A DNA stretch of 64,000 nucleotides from M1-B18 sp048264125 (GCA_048264125.1 JBLXDM010000013.1:8078-72077), one strand, 5' to 3'; counted from the stretch's first letter, positions 51,447 to 61,839 are shown. Notes: generated by a model from the sequence alone, not told the origin. Translations and numbers: made by a program.

Positions 51447-51785
51447 TCATCCGATAATTAGCTTCATCTTCCTTAATAAATGCAGCATGGCGCTTTCAAT
51501 TTCCCTGTAGCTCTTATCCTTAGCAGTGGTTCTAGCTACAAATACTATATCGTGGCCCTTCTTTATTTTATCAACGTTTAATCTGAAGCCTTCCTTCATT
51601 AGGCGTTTAACTCTACTTCTAATAACACTATTTCCAACCTTTTTAGAAATAGTAAAGCCAACTCTTACTTCATCTATATTATTGTTAGTAATATATATAA
51701 TAAGTAGCTTATTAGCCATTGATTTACCTTTAGAATAAACCTGCCTGAATTCCTCGTTCTTTTTTAATTTATTATTGGCCTGCAT
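51447..51785 (-). CDS. rnpA: Ribonuclease P protein component
   Basis: A 112-residue RnpA that assists tRNA 5' maturation, with KKNEEFRQVYSKGKS and the RNR-type motif VGNSVIRSRVKRLMKEGFR. The ATG at 51785 with AGGAG ten bases upstream is preferred to the ATG at 51821, which lacks a site and adds an unconserved extension. Confidence 0.93.
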   Translation of the reverse strand: MQANNKLKKNEEFRQVYSKGKSMANKLLIIYITNNNIDEVRVGFTISKKVGNSVIRSRVKRLMKEGFRLNVDKIKKGHDIVFVARTTAKDKSYREIESAMLHLLRKMKLIIG

Positions 51786-51810
51786 ATTTTTCCAGCTCCT
51801 ATAATTACAC

Positions 51811-51834
51811 AAAAAGGCCACAAAATGTGCGGCC
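51811..51834 (-). other. Hairpin between rpmH and rnpA
   Basis: GGCCGCACA and TGTGGCC pair with a two-base bulge, followed by TTTTTGTG on minus. It may partially terminate rpmH transcription, lowering rnpA output relative to rpmH. Confidence 0.5.
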
Positions 51835-51969
51835 TTACGCAGTCAATTTCTTTCTGCCTCTTAATCTACGTCTCTTTAAAACATTTCTTCCATTCTTAGT
51901 TGCCATTCTCTTTCTGAAACCATGCTCTTTGCTTCTTTGTCTCTTCTTAGGCTGATAAGTTCTTTTCAC
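51835..51969 (-). CDS. rpmH: 50S ribosomal protein bL34
   Basis: A 44-residue basic protein, GTG start, reading MKRTYQPKKRQRSKEHGF and ending RGRKKLTA. It is the typical bL34 and lies leftward next to oriC, with rnpA following after 49 bases. GGGGGTG precedes the start. Confidence 0.96.
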   Translation of the reverse strand: MKRTYQPKKRQRSKEHGFRKRMATKNGRNVLKRRRLRGRKKLTA

Positions 51970-52631
51970 GAAAAACACCCCCTTCAAGTACTATAAAAAG
52001 TACAACTATATAAGTCAATGTCTTTAATTCAATCTTATGATTAAATTGGCATTTAAACATAATACAAATAGATTATAACTATATTGCTGCCTACTGTCAA
52101 GCTAAATGCATTATTTGGTATGTGGATAATTAGTTCTAAATATGTTTTATTTTGTGGATATTTTTTTATATTTGTTGAATCTATGATAAAAATTTGGTAT
52201 TATATTAATGCCTGTTGATAACTTGGCGTATTTTATCAACATATAAAGATTTTATACACATATTGTGGATAGTGTTGTGTATAACTTATTAATTTCCCAA
52301 TATTTAAGCGAATATGTATTAATTTTTCTATTTTATACTGTGTATAAATTAGTTGTTGCCTTTGTTGATAACTCTTTATATAATTAATACAGTACATCCT
52401 ATTTATAAGTTATCCACATCACCTCTGAATTATTATGTCGATAAGTCAGCTTCTTTTTATTTATTCCCTCCTTTCTATTTTTCCGTAGCTTCTGTGGATA
52501 AATATGAGGATACTTTTTTTTCTGTACCATTTATCTTCAATATTTAATGTACGCTTAAACACATAGGATCTTTTTTATACCTAAGGATTCTGTTTATATA
52601 TAAAATACTCTAAAAGCTGGGGGGCTGTTAT
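51970..52631. other. Chromosomal replication origin region (oriC, rpmH-dnaA spacer)
   Basis: This AT-rich 662-base spacer has perfect DnaA boxes at 52121-52129 (minus), 52410-52418 (plus) and 52493-52501 (minus). Near matches are at 52153, 52213, 52233, 52252, 52264, 52276, 52339 and 52373. The dnaA promoter also lies here. The AT-rich unwinding element is expected near dnaA, but I cannot fix its place. Confidence 0.88.
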
Positions 52632-53975
52632 ATGCACGATAACCTGCCTGAAGTCTGGGATAAAACCCTTCATTTAATTAAAACAGAATTAACTGAGGTA
52701 AGTTTTAATACCTGGATAAAAACTATAGAACCAATTTCTATAGAAGGTAATACTGTACTCTTAGGGGTTCCTAACGACTTTACAAAGGGAATTCTTAATT
52801 CAAGGTATGTTACTTTAATTAATAATGCTCTTAAACAGGTGACTTCTAAAAAATATGATATTCAGATTATTATACCGTCTGAAGAAAATCTTCAAAGCCT
52901 GAAAAAAGAAAATCAAAGAAATAATAGAAATGCCTTAGAAACCATTACCACCTATAATCTAAATCCTAAATATACCTTTGATACCTTTGTTATAGGAAAT
53001 AGTAATCGTTTCGCTCATGCTGCGTCAGTAGCCGTAGCAGAGGCACCGGCAAAGGCATATAATCCTTTGTTTATTTATGGGGGCGTTGGATTAGGCAAAA
53101 CCCACCTTATGCATGCAATTGGTCATTATATACTACAATATAACCCAAATGCTCGGGTTGCATACGTTTCTTCTGAAACCTTTACTAATGAGCTTATAAA
53201 CTCCATTAGAGATGATAGAAATGTTGAATTTAGAAACCGTTATAGAAATGTAGATGTACTCTTGGTGGATGATATTCAGTTTATAGCCGGTAAGGAAAGA
53301 ACTCAGGAGGAGTTTTTCCATACCTTTAATGCTTTGCATGAATCTAATAAACAAATAATTATATCCAGCGATAGACCACCTAAGGAGATTCCTACACTGG
53401 AGGATCGTTTAAGATCTCGCTTTGAATGGGGCTTAATCACCGATATTCAGCCTCCCGACCTGGAGACTAGAATTGCAATACTTAGAAAGAAGGCCCAGAT
53501 GGAGAATCTTGATGTTTCTAATGACGTAACTACATTCATTGCTAAGAAAATTCAGGCGAATATAAGGGAGCTGGAGGGCGCTTTAATACGAATTGTAGCT
53601 TATTCCTCCTTAACTAATAGCGAGATTACTGTTGATTTAGCCAGTGAAGCCCTAAAGGAAATCTTTTCCTCAAAGCCTAAGCAGCTGACAATAGCGCTTA
53701 TAAAAGAGGTTGTTGCAAAGAAATTTGGAATTAGGCTGGATGACCTCGATTCAAAAAAGAGGACAAGGGCTATAGCCTTCCCTAGACAGGTGGCCATGTA
53801 TGTTACAAGGGAGCTTACGGATCTTTCCCTTCCAAGAATAGGAGAAGAATTCGGCGGCAGAGATCATACGACTGTTATGCATGCCCATGATAAGGTCACG
53901 AATGATTTAAATGCAGATTCAACTATTAAGGGAAAAATTGAAGATATAATAAAGGAGCTAAAGGGCGATGCTTAA
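52632..53975 (+). CDS. dnaA: Chromosomal replication initiator DnaA
   Basis: The 447-residue initiator has domain I (about 1-85), a linker, an AAA+ domain with Walker A GGVGLGKTHLM and Walker B LLVDDIQF, and the C-terminal DnaA-box-binding domain with GGRDHTTVMHAHDKV. It binds the boxes in the flanking spacers and starts replication, and it regulates its own gene. GGGGGG precedes the ATG. Confidence 0.98.
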   Translation: MHDNLPEVWDKTLHLIKTELTEVSFNTWIKTIEPISIEGNTVLLGVPNDFTKGILNSRYVTLINNALKQVTSKKYDIQIIIPSEENLQSLKKENQRNNRNALETITTYNLNPKYTFDTFVIGNSNRFAHAASVAVAEAPAKAYNPLFIYGGVGLGKTHLMHAIGHYILQYNPNARVAYVSSETFTNELINSIRDDRNVEFRNRYRNVDVLLVDDIQFIAGKERTQEEFFHTFNALHESNKQIIISSDRPPKEIPTLEDRLRSRFEWGLITDIQPPDLETRIAILRKKAQMENLDVSNDVTTFIAKKIQANIRELEGALIRIVAYSSLTNSEITVDLASEALKEIFSSKPKQLTIALIKEVVAKKFGIRLDDLDSKKRTRAIAFPRQVAMYVTRELTDLSLPRIGEEFGGRDHTTVMHAHDKVTNDLNADSTIKGKIEDIIKELKGDA

Positions 53976-54209
53976 TGCAACAAAAGCATTAACATTAACT
54001 TGTGTATATATTGTTGATAGAAAATTAGTTTAAACTTTACCTCAGGTTTTACATTAAAATCCCAATACTTATGCACAGTATAAATTTTCTTGAAGCTATT
54101 ATAGCGTAAATCATATGGGGGTTATACACAAATTAACAGGCCCTATTACTATTACTACTAAAATTATTTATTTATTTCTATATATACCGATAGAGGAGGT
54201 TATCCACAA
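53976..54209. promoter_or_regulatory. dnaA-dnaN spacer with DnaA boxes
   Basis: TTATCCACA at 54200-54208 is a perfect DnaA box between the AGGAGG site (54194-54199) and the dnaN ATG at 54210. TTATGCACA (54069-54077) and TTATACACA (54122-54130) are near matches. Confidence 0.65.
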
Positions 54210-55316
54210 ATGCGATTTATTTGTCCTCAAAAATTATTGATGCACGGCATCTCTATAGTACAGAAATCTGTATCTACTAAAACTACGCTGCCAATATTAA
54301 AGGGTATATTCGTAGAGGCATCTACAAATAAGCTGAGGCTGATAGGAACAGATTTAGAAATTGGAATAGAAAGCTCGGTTGAGGCTGAGGTTATAGAAGA
54401 GGGGTCAGTGGTTGTTGATGCTAGGCTGTTTGGAGAGATAATAAGAAAGCTTCCTGATGCTGATATAGAGTTTACACTATTGGAAGGCAATCATTTGAAA
54501 ATACAATGTGAAAACAGTGAATTCAACATATTGAGCTTAAGCGCAGCAGACTTTCCGGAGCTTCCGGTTATAGAAGAGGAAGAGGCCTATCAAATTCCGC
54601 AGGAGCTCTTCAGAAACATGATCAAGCAAACTGTATTTTCCACCTCACAGGATGAGTCTAGACCTATATTAACCGGTGTTTTAATGGAAATAGAAAAGGA
54701 TCTTCTTAATATGGTGGCTTTGGATGGTTATAGATTAGCTCTTAGAAAAGGGAGAATTGATGCCTCCTACAATTATAAGGTTGTAATTCCCGCCAAGACC
54801 TTAAATGAGGTAAGTAGGATCATGAATCTTGATGATGAGGAGCCAATACATATCGTAATTACAGAAAATCACACCCTATTTACTATAGGTAATACCAGAC
54901 TTATCTCAAGATTGCTGGAGGGTGAATTTATAAACTATAAGCAGATACTTCCAAAGGAGCATAAATCCAGAGTAAAAATCAGCACAAGGAATCTCCTGAA
55001 CAGTATTGAGAGGGCCTCACTATTGGCTAAAGAGGGGAAAAACAATCTGGTTAAGTTTATAATAAAGGATGAGGTTATGATAATTACCTCTAATTCAGAG
55101 CTTGGAAAGGTTCATGAAGAGATACCTATAGCCCTTGAGGGGGCTGATTTAGAGATCGCCTTTAACTCTAAGTACTTTATAGAGGCCTTGAAGGTAATAG
55201 ATGATGAGGACGTATATCTTGATTTTACAACAAACATAAGTCCAGGTATATTAAAGCCCGTAAGCAATGATAACTATGTTTACTTGGTATTACCGGTAAG
55301 AGTAGCTTCAAATTAA
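54210..55316 (+). CDS. dnaN: DNA polymerase III sliding clamp
   Basis: The 368-residue beta clamp shows three clamp domains: the N-terminal part with KTTLPILKGIFVEA, the middle with DESRPILTGVLMEI and the C-terminal end with LKPVSNDNYVYLVLPVRV. It encircles DNA and tethers the polymerase. A terminator follows, ending the dnaA-dnaN unit. Confidence 0.97.
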   Translation: MRFICPQKLLMHGISIVQKSVSTKTTLPILKGIFVEASTNKLRLIGTDLEIGIESSVEAEVIEEGSVVVDARLFGEIIRKLPDADIEFTLLEGNHLKIQCENSEFNILSLSAADFPELPVIEEEEAYQIPQELFRNMIKQTVFSTSQDESRPILTGVLMEIEKDLLNMVALDGYRLALRKGRIDASYNYKVVIPAKTLNEVSRIMNLDDEEPIHIVITENHTLFTIGNTRLISRLLEGEFINYKQILPKEHKSRVKISTRNLLNSIERASLLAKEGKNNLVKFIIKDEVMIITSNSELGKVHEEIPIALEGADLEIAFNSKYFIEALKVIDDEDVYLDFTTNISPGILKPVSNDNYVYLVLPVRVASN

Positions 55317-55325
55317 GAATAAGCT

Positions 55326-55353
55326 GTCCAGCCTTAGGCTGGACTTTTTTTTT
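55326..55353 (+). terminator. dnaN terminator
   Basis: GTCCAGCC-TTA-GGCTGGAC is followed by nine T residues. Confidence 0.9.
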
Positions 55354-55427
55354 GATTGGAAATGATACCTTTCAAATTATAAGAAATAGGGGTTGATAAA
55401 GGTTGTTCCCCTTAGTAAAACAATAAA

Positions 55428-55472
55428 TGTGGATAAGTCATTTCTTGAAAAATAAATGGCGAATGTGGATAA
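55428..55472 (+). promoter_or_regulatory. Two perfect DnaA boxes upstream of yaaA
   Basis: TGTGGATAA occurs at 55428-55436 and 55464-55472, 36 bases apart in the same orientation. They are in the region where the yaaA-recF promoter should lie. Confidence 0.6.
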
Positions 55473-55591
55473 GTACAAAAATTTATATTCAGTTTCCTTT
55501 TATTTATGTTATTATCTTATATAGCTAAATATTTTTTCGCTATTTTCATAAAGCTATAATATAACATTATTTATATAAAGAGGTGTAGAGA

Positions 55592-55804
55592 ATGGAAAAA
55601 ATTCAGGTTGAAATTGATGGTGAATATATAAAGCTGGATCAGCTGCTGAAATTCAGCGGTGCAATAGACAGTGGTGGGCAGGCTAAGCTCATGATTTTAA
55701 ATGGAGATGTAAAGGTAAATGGAAGCATATCCACAGAGAGGGGCAAGAAAATAAGAAAAGGGGATATCGTTGAGGTAGAGGATACTTTGATTGAGCTTTT
55801 ATAA
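55592..55804 (+). CDS. yaaA: S4-domain RNA-binding protein YaaA
   Basis: A 70-residue protein consisting of one S4 domain (LDQLLKFSGAIDSGGQAKLMI, then VKVNG). It probably binds rRNA; in Bacillus YaaA is linked with large-subunit assembly. It lies between dnaN and recF in the standard order, 24 bases before recF. Confidence 0.93.
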   Translation: MEKIQVEIDGEYIKLDQLLKFSGAIDSGGQAKLMILNGDVKVNGSISTERGKKIRKGDIVEVEDTLIELL

Positions 55805-55828
55805 TAAGTTTTTTTGGGGGATTAATTA

Positions 55829-56935
55829 ATGTTCGTTAAGGAGTTAAGGTTAATTAATTACAGAAATTATGAAGAGCTGCAGCTTAATGTTAATCCTAAG
55901 CTAAATATCTTTGTGGGAGAAAATGCTCAGGGAAAGACAAATGTAATAGAGGCTATATTTTTATGTGCCATCGGAAAGTCCTTCAGAACAAACAAGGATC
56001 TTGAGCTTATTAATATGTCTAAAAGGCAATCCTACACGAGGGTTAAGGTGAATAAGGCAATTGGTGATGTTAGCATAGAGGTAAGAATAGACACAGAGCA
56101 AAAAAAGAGCATAAGGCTGAATGAAATGTCCATAGGTAAAATAGGGGAGCTTTTAGGAAATCTAAATATAGTGCTGTTTTCGCCGGAGGATCTAAAGATC
56201 GTCAAGGAGGGCCCCAGCGAGAGAAGACGATTTATAGACATAGATATATCTCAAATTTATCCAAGATATTATTACACATTAAATCAGTATAACAGGATTC
56301 TAAAGCAAAGAAACAAGCTATTAAAGGACAGTAGGGGTAAGGCCATAGACCTGGATATATGGGATCAGCAATTGGTGGAGGCCGGTGCCAGCATAATGTT
56401 TTACAGAAAAAGATTCATTAAGCGAATGGGAATATTGGCGAAGCTTATACATAGAAGGCTTACGGATGAAAAGGAAAATTTGGAAATACAGTATACATCC
56501 AGCATTATCCTAAAGGAAGATGACCAGATGGATATGATAAAGGAAAAGCTGATGTTAAAGCTAAAGGCCTCCTTAAGCAATGAGCTCAGGCGTGGTCTTA
56601 CCCTTGTGGGACCCCATAGAGACGATATCCTATTTAAGATAAATCAGATGGATGTAAAAAACTTTGGCTCTCAGGGGCAGCAGAGGACTACGGTTTTATC
56701 TTTAAAGCTGGCGGAGCTGGAGCTTATTAAAAGTGAGATTGGAGAATATCCTGTTTTGCTGCTGGATGATGTCATGAGTGAATTGGATATTAAAAGACAA
56801 AGCTATATATTAACTAATCTAAAAAATGTACAAACCTTTATTACTACAACCATGATAGAGCATTTGCCCCTTCATCAGATAAAGGACAAGCAGGTGTTCA
56901 ACGTATCAAATGGAGAGATAAGCATATCAGACTAA
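55829..56935 (+). CDS. recF: DNA repair protein RecF
   Basis: The 368-residue SMC-like ATPase has Walker A GENAQGKTN, the signature motif around FGSQGQQRTTVLSLKLAE and Walker B VLLLDDVMSELD. It acts with RecR and RecO at gaps and stalled forks. A GGGGGATT site lies nine bases before the ATG. Confidence 0.97.
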   Translation: MFVKELRLINYRNYEELQLNVNPKLNIFVGENAQGKTNVIEAIFLCAIGKSFRTNKDLELINMSKRQSYTRVKVNKAIGDVSIEVRIDTEQKKSIRLNEMSIGKIGELLGNLNIVLFSPEDLKIVKEGPSERRRFIDIDISQIYPRYYYTLNQYNRILKQRNKLLKDSRGKAIDLDIWDQQLVEAGASIMFYRKRFIKRMGILAKLIHRRLTDEKENLEIQYTSSIILKEDDQMDMIKEKLMLKLKASLSNELRRGLTLVGPHRDDILFKINQMDVKNFGSQGQQRTTVLSLKLAELELIKSEIGEYPVLLLDDVMSELDIKRQSYILTNLKNVQTFITTTMIEHLPLHQIKDKQVFNVSNGEISISD

Positions 56936-57023
56936 TTTTTAAAAAATAGAGCCCATAAGCTTTTATTCCTGTTAAAATAAGGTTATAATAGAGAAATGGA
57001 ATAAATGAATGAGGTGATTATCG

Positions 57024-57320
57024 GTGTTTCTTCATTTGGGCGGCGAGGCTGTAGTACATACTAAGGATATTGTTGCTATATTTGATATGCAGGCTATACA
57101 AAGGTCAAAAATAAGCAAGGAATTCATTAAAGCCTATGAGGACGAAGGAAATACAAATATTATCAGCAGTGAGGAATCAAGAGCTTTTATAATCGTTAAA
57201 GCCAGCATTAGGGATAGAAAAGAGAATAGGAAAAGAAAAAGCACTATTTATTATTCTCCTATATCAGCCCTAACCCTGCTAAAGAGAGCAGGATTTATGG
57301 AGGATATAGAGAAGTATTGA
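57024..57320 (+). CDS. remB: RemB/YaaB (DUF370-type) extracellular matrix regulator
   Basis: A 98-residue protein of the RemA/RemB family, starting with GTG (FLHLGGEAVVHTKDIVAIFD) and containing PISALTLLKRAGF. In Bacillus these proteins act as DNA-binding activators of matrix genes. It sits between recF and gyrB, its normal place. Confidence 0.88.
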   Translation: MFLHLGGEAVVHTKDIVAIFDMQAIQRSKISKEFIKAYEDEGNTNIISSEESRAFIIVKASIRDRKENRKRKSTIYYSPISALTLLKRAGFMEDIEKY

Positions 57321-57423
57321 TTATACCTGCTAGACATAGGATACTTGTGGTAGATAGTATCTTCATTTAGCAGTTTATTTATGTAATATATCTTATTACT
57401 ATAATAAGATTGGAGGTTATTTA

Positions 57424-59337
57424 ATGGAAAATAAGATACAAGAGTATAATGCCCAGCAAATACAGGTTTTGGAGGGTCTTGAGCCCGTTAGAAAAAGACC
57501 TGGAATGTATATTGGTACAACTGGGCCCAGAGGGCTTCACCATTTAGTTTATGAGGTTGTTGATAATAGTATAGATGAGGCCCTTGGTGGGTTTTGTGAT
57601 AATATCGAGGTTACTATTAACGAGGACAATTCAATAAAGGTAATAGACAATGGTAGAGGAATCCCGGTGGATGTTCATCCTAAGACAGGCAAATCAACAT
57701 TGGAAACAGTACTGACAGTATTACATGCTGGAGGAAAGTTTGGCGGTGGGGGCTACAAGGTTTCTGGTGGTCTTCATGGGGTTGGTATTTCTGTTGTTAA
57801 TGCCTTATCTGAATTTATTGAGGTAGAGGTTCGTAAAGAGGGAAAGGTGTACATGCAAAGGTTTGAAAGAGGTGTACCCTGCCATGATATCATGATCATA
57901 GGTGATACCACCGAAAGAGGAACGACAACTTTATTTAAGCCGGATGCAGATATTTTTGAAGAGACAGAATTTAAATATGAGACTCTGGAATATCGATTGA
58001 GGGAGCTGGCCTTCTTAAATAAGGGGGTTAAAATAAACCTAATAGATAAAAGAGCCGGGCAAGAGCAAAATAATCTCTTTCACTATGATGGTGGTATTGT
58101 TGAATTCGTCAAGCATTTAAATAAGAACAGAGAAATGATACATGAAAAGATCATATATATTGAAAGGGAAAAGGAGGACTCTGTTATTGAGATTGCTATG
58201 CAATATACAGATTCCTACACTGAAAGTATTTTTAGCTTTGCTAACAACATCAACACCCAAGAGGGGGGAACCCACTTAATTGGCTTTAAAGCAGCCTTGA
58301 CAAAGGTTATAAATGATTATGCCAGAAAGCAGGGTTATCTTAAGGAAAAGGATCAAAATCTTACGGGTGAGGATGTCCGTGAGGGCTTGACAGCAATAAT
58401 TTCAGTAAAGCTTACAGAGCCTCAGTTTGAAGGTCAAACCAAGACAAAGCTGGGAAATAGTGAAATGAGGGGCATAGTAGATAGTGTTACGTCAGAGTAT
58501 CTAGATGCCTTTTTACAGGAAAATCCATCTGAGGCAAGGATTGTTGTAGAAAAGGGCTTAAAGGCCCAAAGAGCTAGAGAAGCAGCAAAAAAAGCGAGGG
58601 AGCTAACTAGAAGAAAGGGTATATTAGAAAACACCTCCCTTCCTGGAAAGCTAGCGGACTGCTCTGAAAAGGATCCTGCCTTAAGTGAAATATATATCGT
58701 TGAGGGAGACTCCGCAGGAGGAAGTGCAAAGCAGGGTAGAGATCGTGCTACCCAGGCCATATTACCTCTAAGGGGTAAAATACTAAATGTTGAAAAGGCC
58801 CGTTTAGACAAAATACTAAACTACAATGAGATCAGAGCTTTAATAACCGCTTTAGGTACAAGCATTGGTGAGGATTTTGATATAGAAAAGCTAAGGTATC
58901 ACAAGGTAATTATAATGACGGATGCCGATACAGACGGAGCCCATATTCGTACGCTACTATTAACCTTCTTCTTCAGGTATATGAAGCCATTAGTAGAATT
59001 GGGGCATATTTATGCGGCACAGCCTCCCCTATATAAAATAAAAAAGGGAAAAAATGAACACTATTGTTATTCTGAGAAGGAATTGAATAAAAGGCTGGAT
59101 GAGCTTGGTAGAGAAACTAAGGCGGATATACAGCGATATAAGGGTCTTGGAGAAATGAATCCGGAGCAGCTATGGGATACAACAATGAATCCTGCAACAA
59201 GAACTTTGTTACAGATTAACATTGAAGACGTTGCTGGTGCTGACGAAATTTTTAATACCCTGATGGGTGATAAGGTAGAGCCTAGAAGAGTTTTTATAGA
59301 AAAAAATGCTAAGTACGTTAAGAACTTAGATGTGTAG
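57424..59337 (+). CDS. gyrB: DNA gyrase subunit B
   Basis: The 637-residue ATPase subunit has a GHKL domain (VVDNSIDEALGG, DNGRGIPVD, GGLHGVG), a transducer domain and a Toprim domain (VEGDSAGGSAKQGRDR, TDADTDGAHI), followed by the conserved QRYKGLGEMN. It forms gyrase with GyrA. A GGAGG site precedes the ATG. gyrA follows 17 bases downstream. Confidence 0.98.
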   Translation: MENKIQEYNAQQIQVLEGLEPVRKRPGMYIGTTGPRGLHHLVYEVVDNSIDEALGGFCDNIEVTINEDNSIKVIDNGRGIPVDVHPKTGKSTLETVLTVLHAGGKFGGGGYKVSGGLHGVGISVVNALSEFIEVEVRKEGKVYMQRFERGVPCHDIMIIGDTTERGTTTLFKPDADIFEETEFKYETLEYRLRELAFLNKGVKINLIDKRAGQEQNNLFHYDGGIVEFVKHLNKNREMIHEKIIYIEREKEDSVIEIAMQYTDSYTESIFSFANNINTQEGGTHLIGFKAALTKVINDYARKQGYLKEKDQNLTGEDVREGLTAIISVKLTEPQFEGQTKTKLGNSEMRGIVDSVTSEYLDAFLQENPSEARIVVEKGLKAQRAREAAKKARELTRRKGILENTSLPGKLADCSEKDPALSEIYIVEGDSAGGSAKQGRDRATQAILPLRGKILNVEKARLDKILNYNEIRALITALGTSIGEDFDIEKLRYHKVIIMTDADTDGAHIRTLLLTFFFRYMKPLVELGHIYAAQPPLYKIKKGKNEHYCYSEKELNKRLDELGRETKADIQRYKGLGEMNPEQLWDTTMNPATRTLLQINIEDVAGADEIFNTLMGDKVEPRRVFIEKNAKYVKNLDV

Positions 59338-59354
59338 GGCAGGGGGCATAAAAA

Positions 59355-61793
59355 ATGATAGAAGAAAATGATAAAATTATCTCTATAGGTATTGAGGATG
59401 AAATGAAAAAGTCCTATATAGACTATGCCATGAGCGTTATAATAGGACGTGCTTTGCCGGACGTTAGAGATGGCTTAAAGCCGGTTCATAGAAGAATACT
59501 TTATGCTATGAGTGAGCTGGGATTAACTCCTGATAAGCCCCACAGAAAATCTGCTCGTATCGTCGGTGACGTGCTTGGTAAGTATCACCCCCATGGTGAT
59601 ACTGCAGTATATGATGCTATGGTTAGAATGGCTCAGGATTTCTCAACCCGATATTTATTGGTAGATGGACATGGTAACTTTGGTTCCGTCGATGGCGATA
59701 GTGCTGCAGCAATGCGTTATACTGAGGCAAGGTTTGCAAAAATATCCATGGAAATGATAAGGGATATTAATAAGGAAACGGTTGACTACAATTCTAACTT
59801 CGACGATACCCTAAAGGAGCCTTCTGTATTACCAAGTAGATTTCCTAATCTATTGGTCAATGGCTCAAATGGTATAGCCGTTGGAATGGCAACATCAATT
59901 CCTCCCCATAACTTAAACGAGGTTATTGATGGTGTTATAGCGATGATAGATAATCCGGATATTGATGTAGCAGAGCTTATAACGCATATTAAAGGCCCTG
60001 ATTTCCCAACTGGTGCAACCATACTGGGCCGAGAGGGAATAAGAAGCGCCTATGAAACCGGAAGAGGAAAGGTTAAGGTTCGAGCTGTTGCCAGAATTGA
60101 GGAAATGGGCAAAGGTAGGCAGCAGATTATAGTGACCGAGCTTCCATATCAGGTGAATAAGGCAAGGCTTATTGAAAAAATTGCTGAGCTGGTAAGAGAT
60201 AAGAAAATAGAAGGCATATCAGATTTAAGAGACGAAAGCGACAGAAACGGAATGCGGATAGTTATAGAGCTTAAAAGAGACGCAAATGCGAACGTCATAT
60301 TAAATAAACTCTATAAGCATTCACAAATGGAGGATACCTTCAGTATTATAATGCTGGCGATTGTTGAAGGACAGCCAAGGATATTAAACCTGAAGGAGAT
60401 CATCAGTAATTATCTAAATCACCAAAAAGATGTAATAGTCAGAAGAACAAAGTTTGACCTAGAGAAGGCAGAGGATAAGGCCCATATTTTAGAGGGGTTA
60501 AAAATAGCCCTTGACCACATAGACCAGGTAATAGCATTAATAAGAGGCTCTGAAAATCCACAGATTGCAAAGGCTGGACTTATAAGCACCTTCCAGTTAT
60601 CTGAAAAGCAGGCACAGGCGATATTGGATATGCGTTTACAAAGGCTTACTGGTCTGGAAAGAGATAAGATAGAGGCGGAGCTGGAGGAAATCCTTAATTT
60701 AATAAGACAATTAAAGGAGATTCTGGCTAGTGAGACTCTGGTTCTGAACATTATCAAAGATGAGATAACTGAGATAAAGGAACGCTTTGGGGATCAAAGA
60801 AGAACAGAGATTGTGGTAGACTATGATGAAATTGATATAGCGGATCTAATTGATGAAGAGGATGTCGTTATTACATTGACTCATTTAGGCTATGTAAAAA
60901 GGCTGCCTACTGATACCTACAAAACTCAAAAAAGAGGAGGCAAGGGGGTATCAGGAGTGACTACAAGAGAAGAGGACTTCGTAGAGAAGCTGCTTATTAC
61001 CTCTAGCCATGATTACCTGCTGTTCTTTACTAATAAAGGTAGAGTATACAAGCTCAATGCATATGAGGTTCCAGAGGCAAAGAGGCAGGCAAAGGGTACA
61101 GCCATAGTAAACCTACTGCAGCTGCAGCCGAACGAAAAAATAAATGCGATAATACCTATGAGCAAGCTATGCAAGCAACAATATCTTGTAATGGCTACAA
61201 GAAAGGGTATTATTAAAAAGACTGAGCTTCAGCAATTCGAAAATACCAGAAAATCCGGACTAATCGCCATAAGCCTAAGAGAAGATGATGAACTGATCAG
61301 TGTAAGGGTCACAGACGAAAATCAAAACATTATATTTATAACCTCTCACGGCATGTCTATTCAGTTTAAGCAAGAGGATGTAAGAGACATGGGTAGAAGT
61401 GCTATGGGGGTTAAGGGTATAAATCTCGCACATGATGATGATGTTGTGGCTATGGAAATAACAGAGGATAGCAAGGATTTAATGGTGGTAAGCGAAAAGG
61501 GCTTTGGTAAGAAGACCGACATACATGAGTATAGAATTCAAACTAGAGGCGGTAAAGGGATAAAAACCTATAATGTAAGTGATAAAACCGGCCGCTTGGT
61601 AGGTGCAAAAATGGTAAGCGCTGAGGAAGATATACTACTAATCAACAATGACGGAACAGTTATAAGATTAAGTATAGATGGAATTCCTAAAATGGGTAGA
61701 AGCACCAGAGGCGTAACCTTAATGAGAACGGATACAGAGCAAAAGGTTGTATCAGTAGCACTGCTGCCACAAAGTGAAGAATTAGAAGAATAA
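59355..61793 (+). CDS. gyrA: DNA gyrase subunit A
   Basis: The 812-residue subunit has the winged-helix cleavage domain with active-site Tyr122 in AMRYTEAR, the coiled-coil gate and the six-bladed C-terminal domain including the GyrA box QKRGGKG. The quinolone-determining position equivalent to Ser83 reads Thr (HPHGDTAVYD), a common natural variant in clostridia. It ends with a terminator. Confidence 0.98.
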   Translation: MIEENDKIISIGIEDEMKKSYIDYAMSVIIGRALPDVRDGLKPVHRRILYAMSELGLTPDKPHRKSARIVGDVLGKYHPHGDTAVYDAMVRMAQDFSTRYLLVDGHGNFGSVDGDSAAAMRYTEARFAKISMEMIRDINKETVDYNSNFDDTLKEPSVLPSRFPNLLVNGSNGIAVGMATSIPPHNLNEVIDGVIAMIDNPDIDVAELITHIKGPDFPTGATILGREGIRSAYETGRGKVKVRAVARIEEMGKGRQQIIVTELPYQVNKARLIEKIAELVRDKKIEGISDLRDESDRNGMRIVIELKRDANANVILNKLYKHSQMEDTFSIIMLAIVEGQPRILNLKEIISNYLNHQKDVIVRRTKFDLEKAEDKAHILEGLKIALDHIDQVIALIRGSENPQIAKAGLISTFQLSEKQAQAILDMRLQRLTGLERDKIEAELEEILNLIRQLKEILASETLVLNIIKDEITEIKERFGDQRRTEIVVDYDEIDIADLIDEEDVVITLTHLGYVKRLPTDTYKTQKRGGKGVSGVTTREEDFVEKLLITSSHDYLLFFTNKGRVYKLNAYEVPEAKRQAKGTAIVNLLQLQPNEKINAIIPMSKLCKQQYLVMATRKGIIKKTELQQFENTRKSGLIAISLREDDELISVRVTDENQNIIFITSHGMSIQFKQEDVRDMGRSAMGVKGINLAHDDDVVAMEITEDSKDLMVVSEKGFGKKTDIHEYRIQTRGGKGIKTYNVSDKTGRLVGAKMVSAEEDILLINNDGTVIRLSIDGIPKMGRSTRGVTLMRTDTEQKVVSVALLPQSEELEE

Positions 61794-61800
61794 ATAGAAG

Positions 61801-61839
61801 GGGCTGTCGCACTAAGAAAATAGTATGACAGCTCTTTTT
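61801..61839 (+). terminator. gyrA terminator
   Basis: GGGCTGTC and GACAGCTC pair over eight positions (one G-U) around an 18-base loop, followed by TTTTT. Confidence 0.75.
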
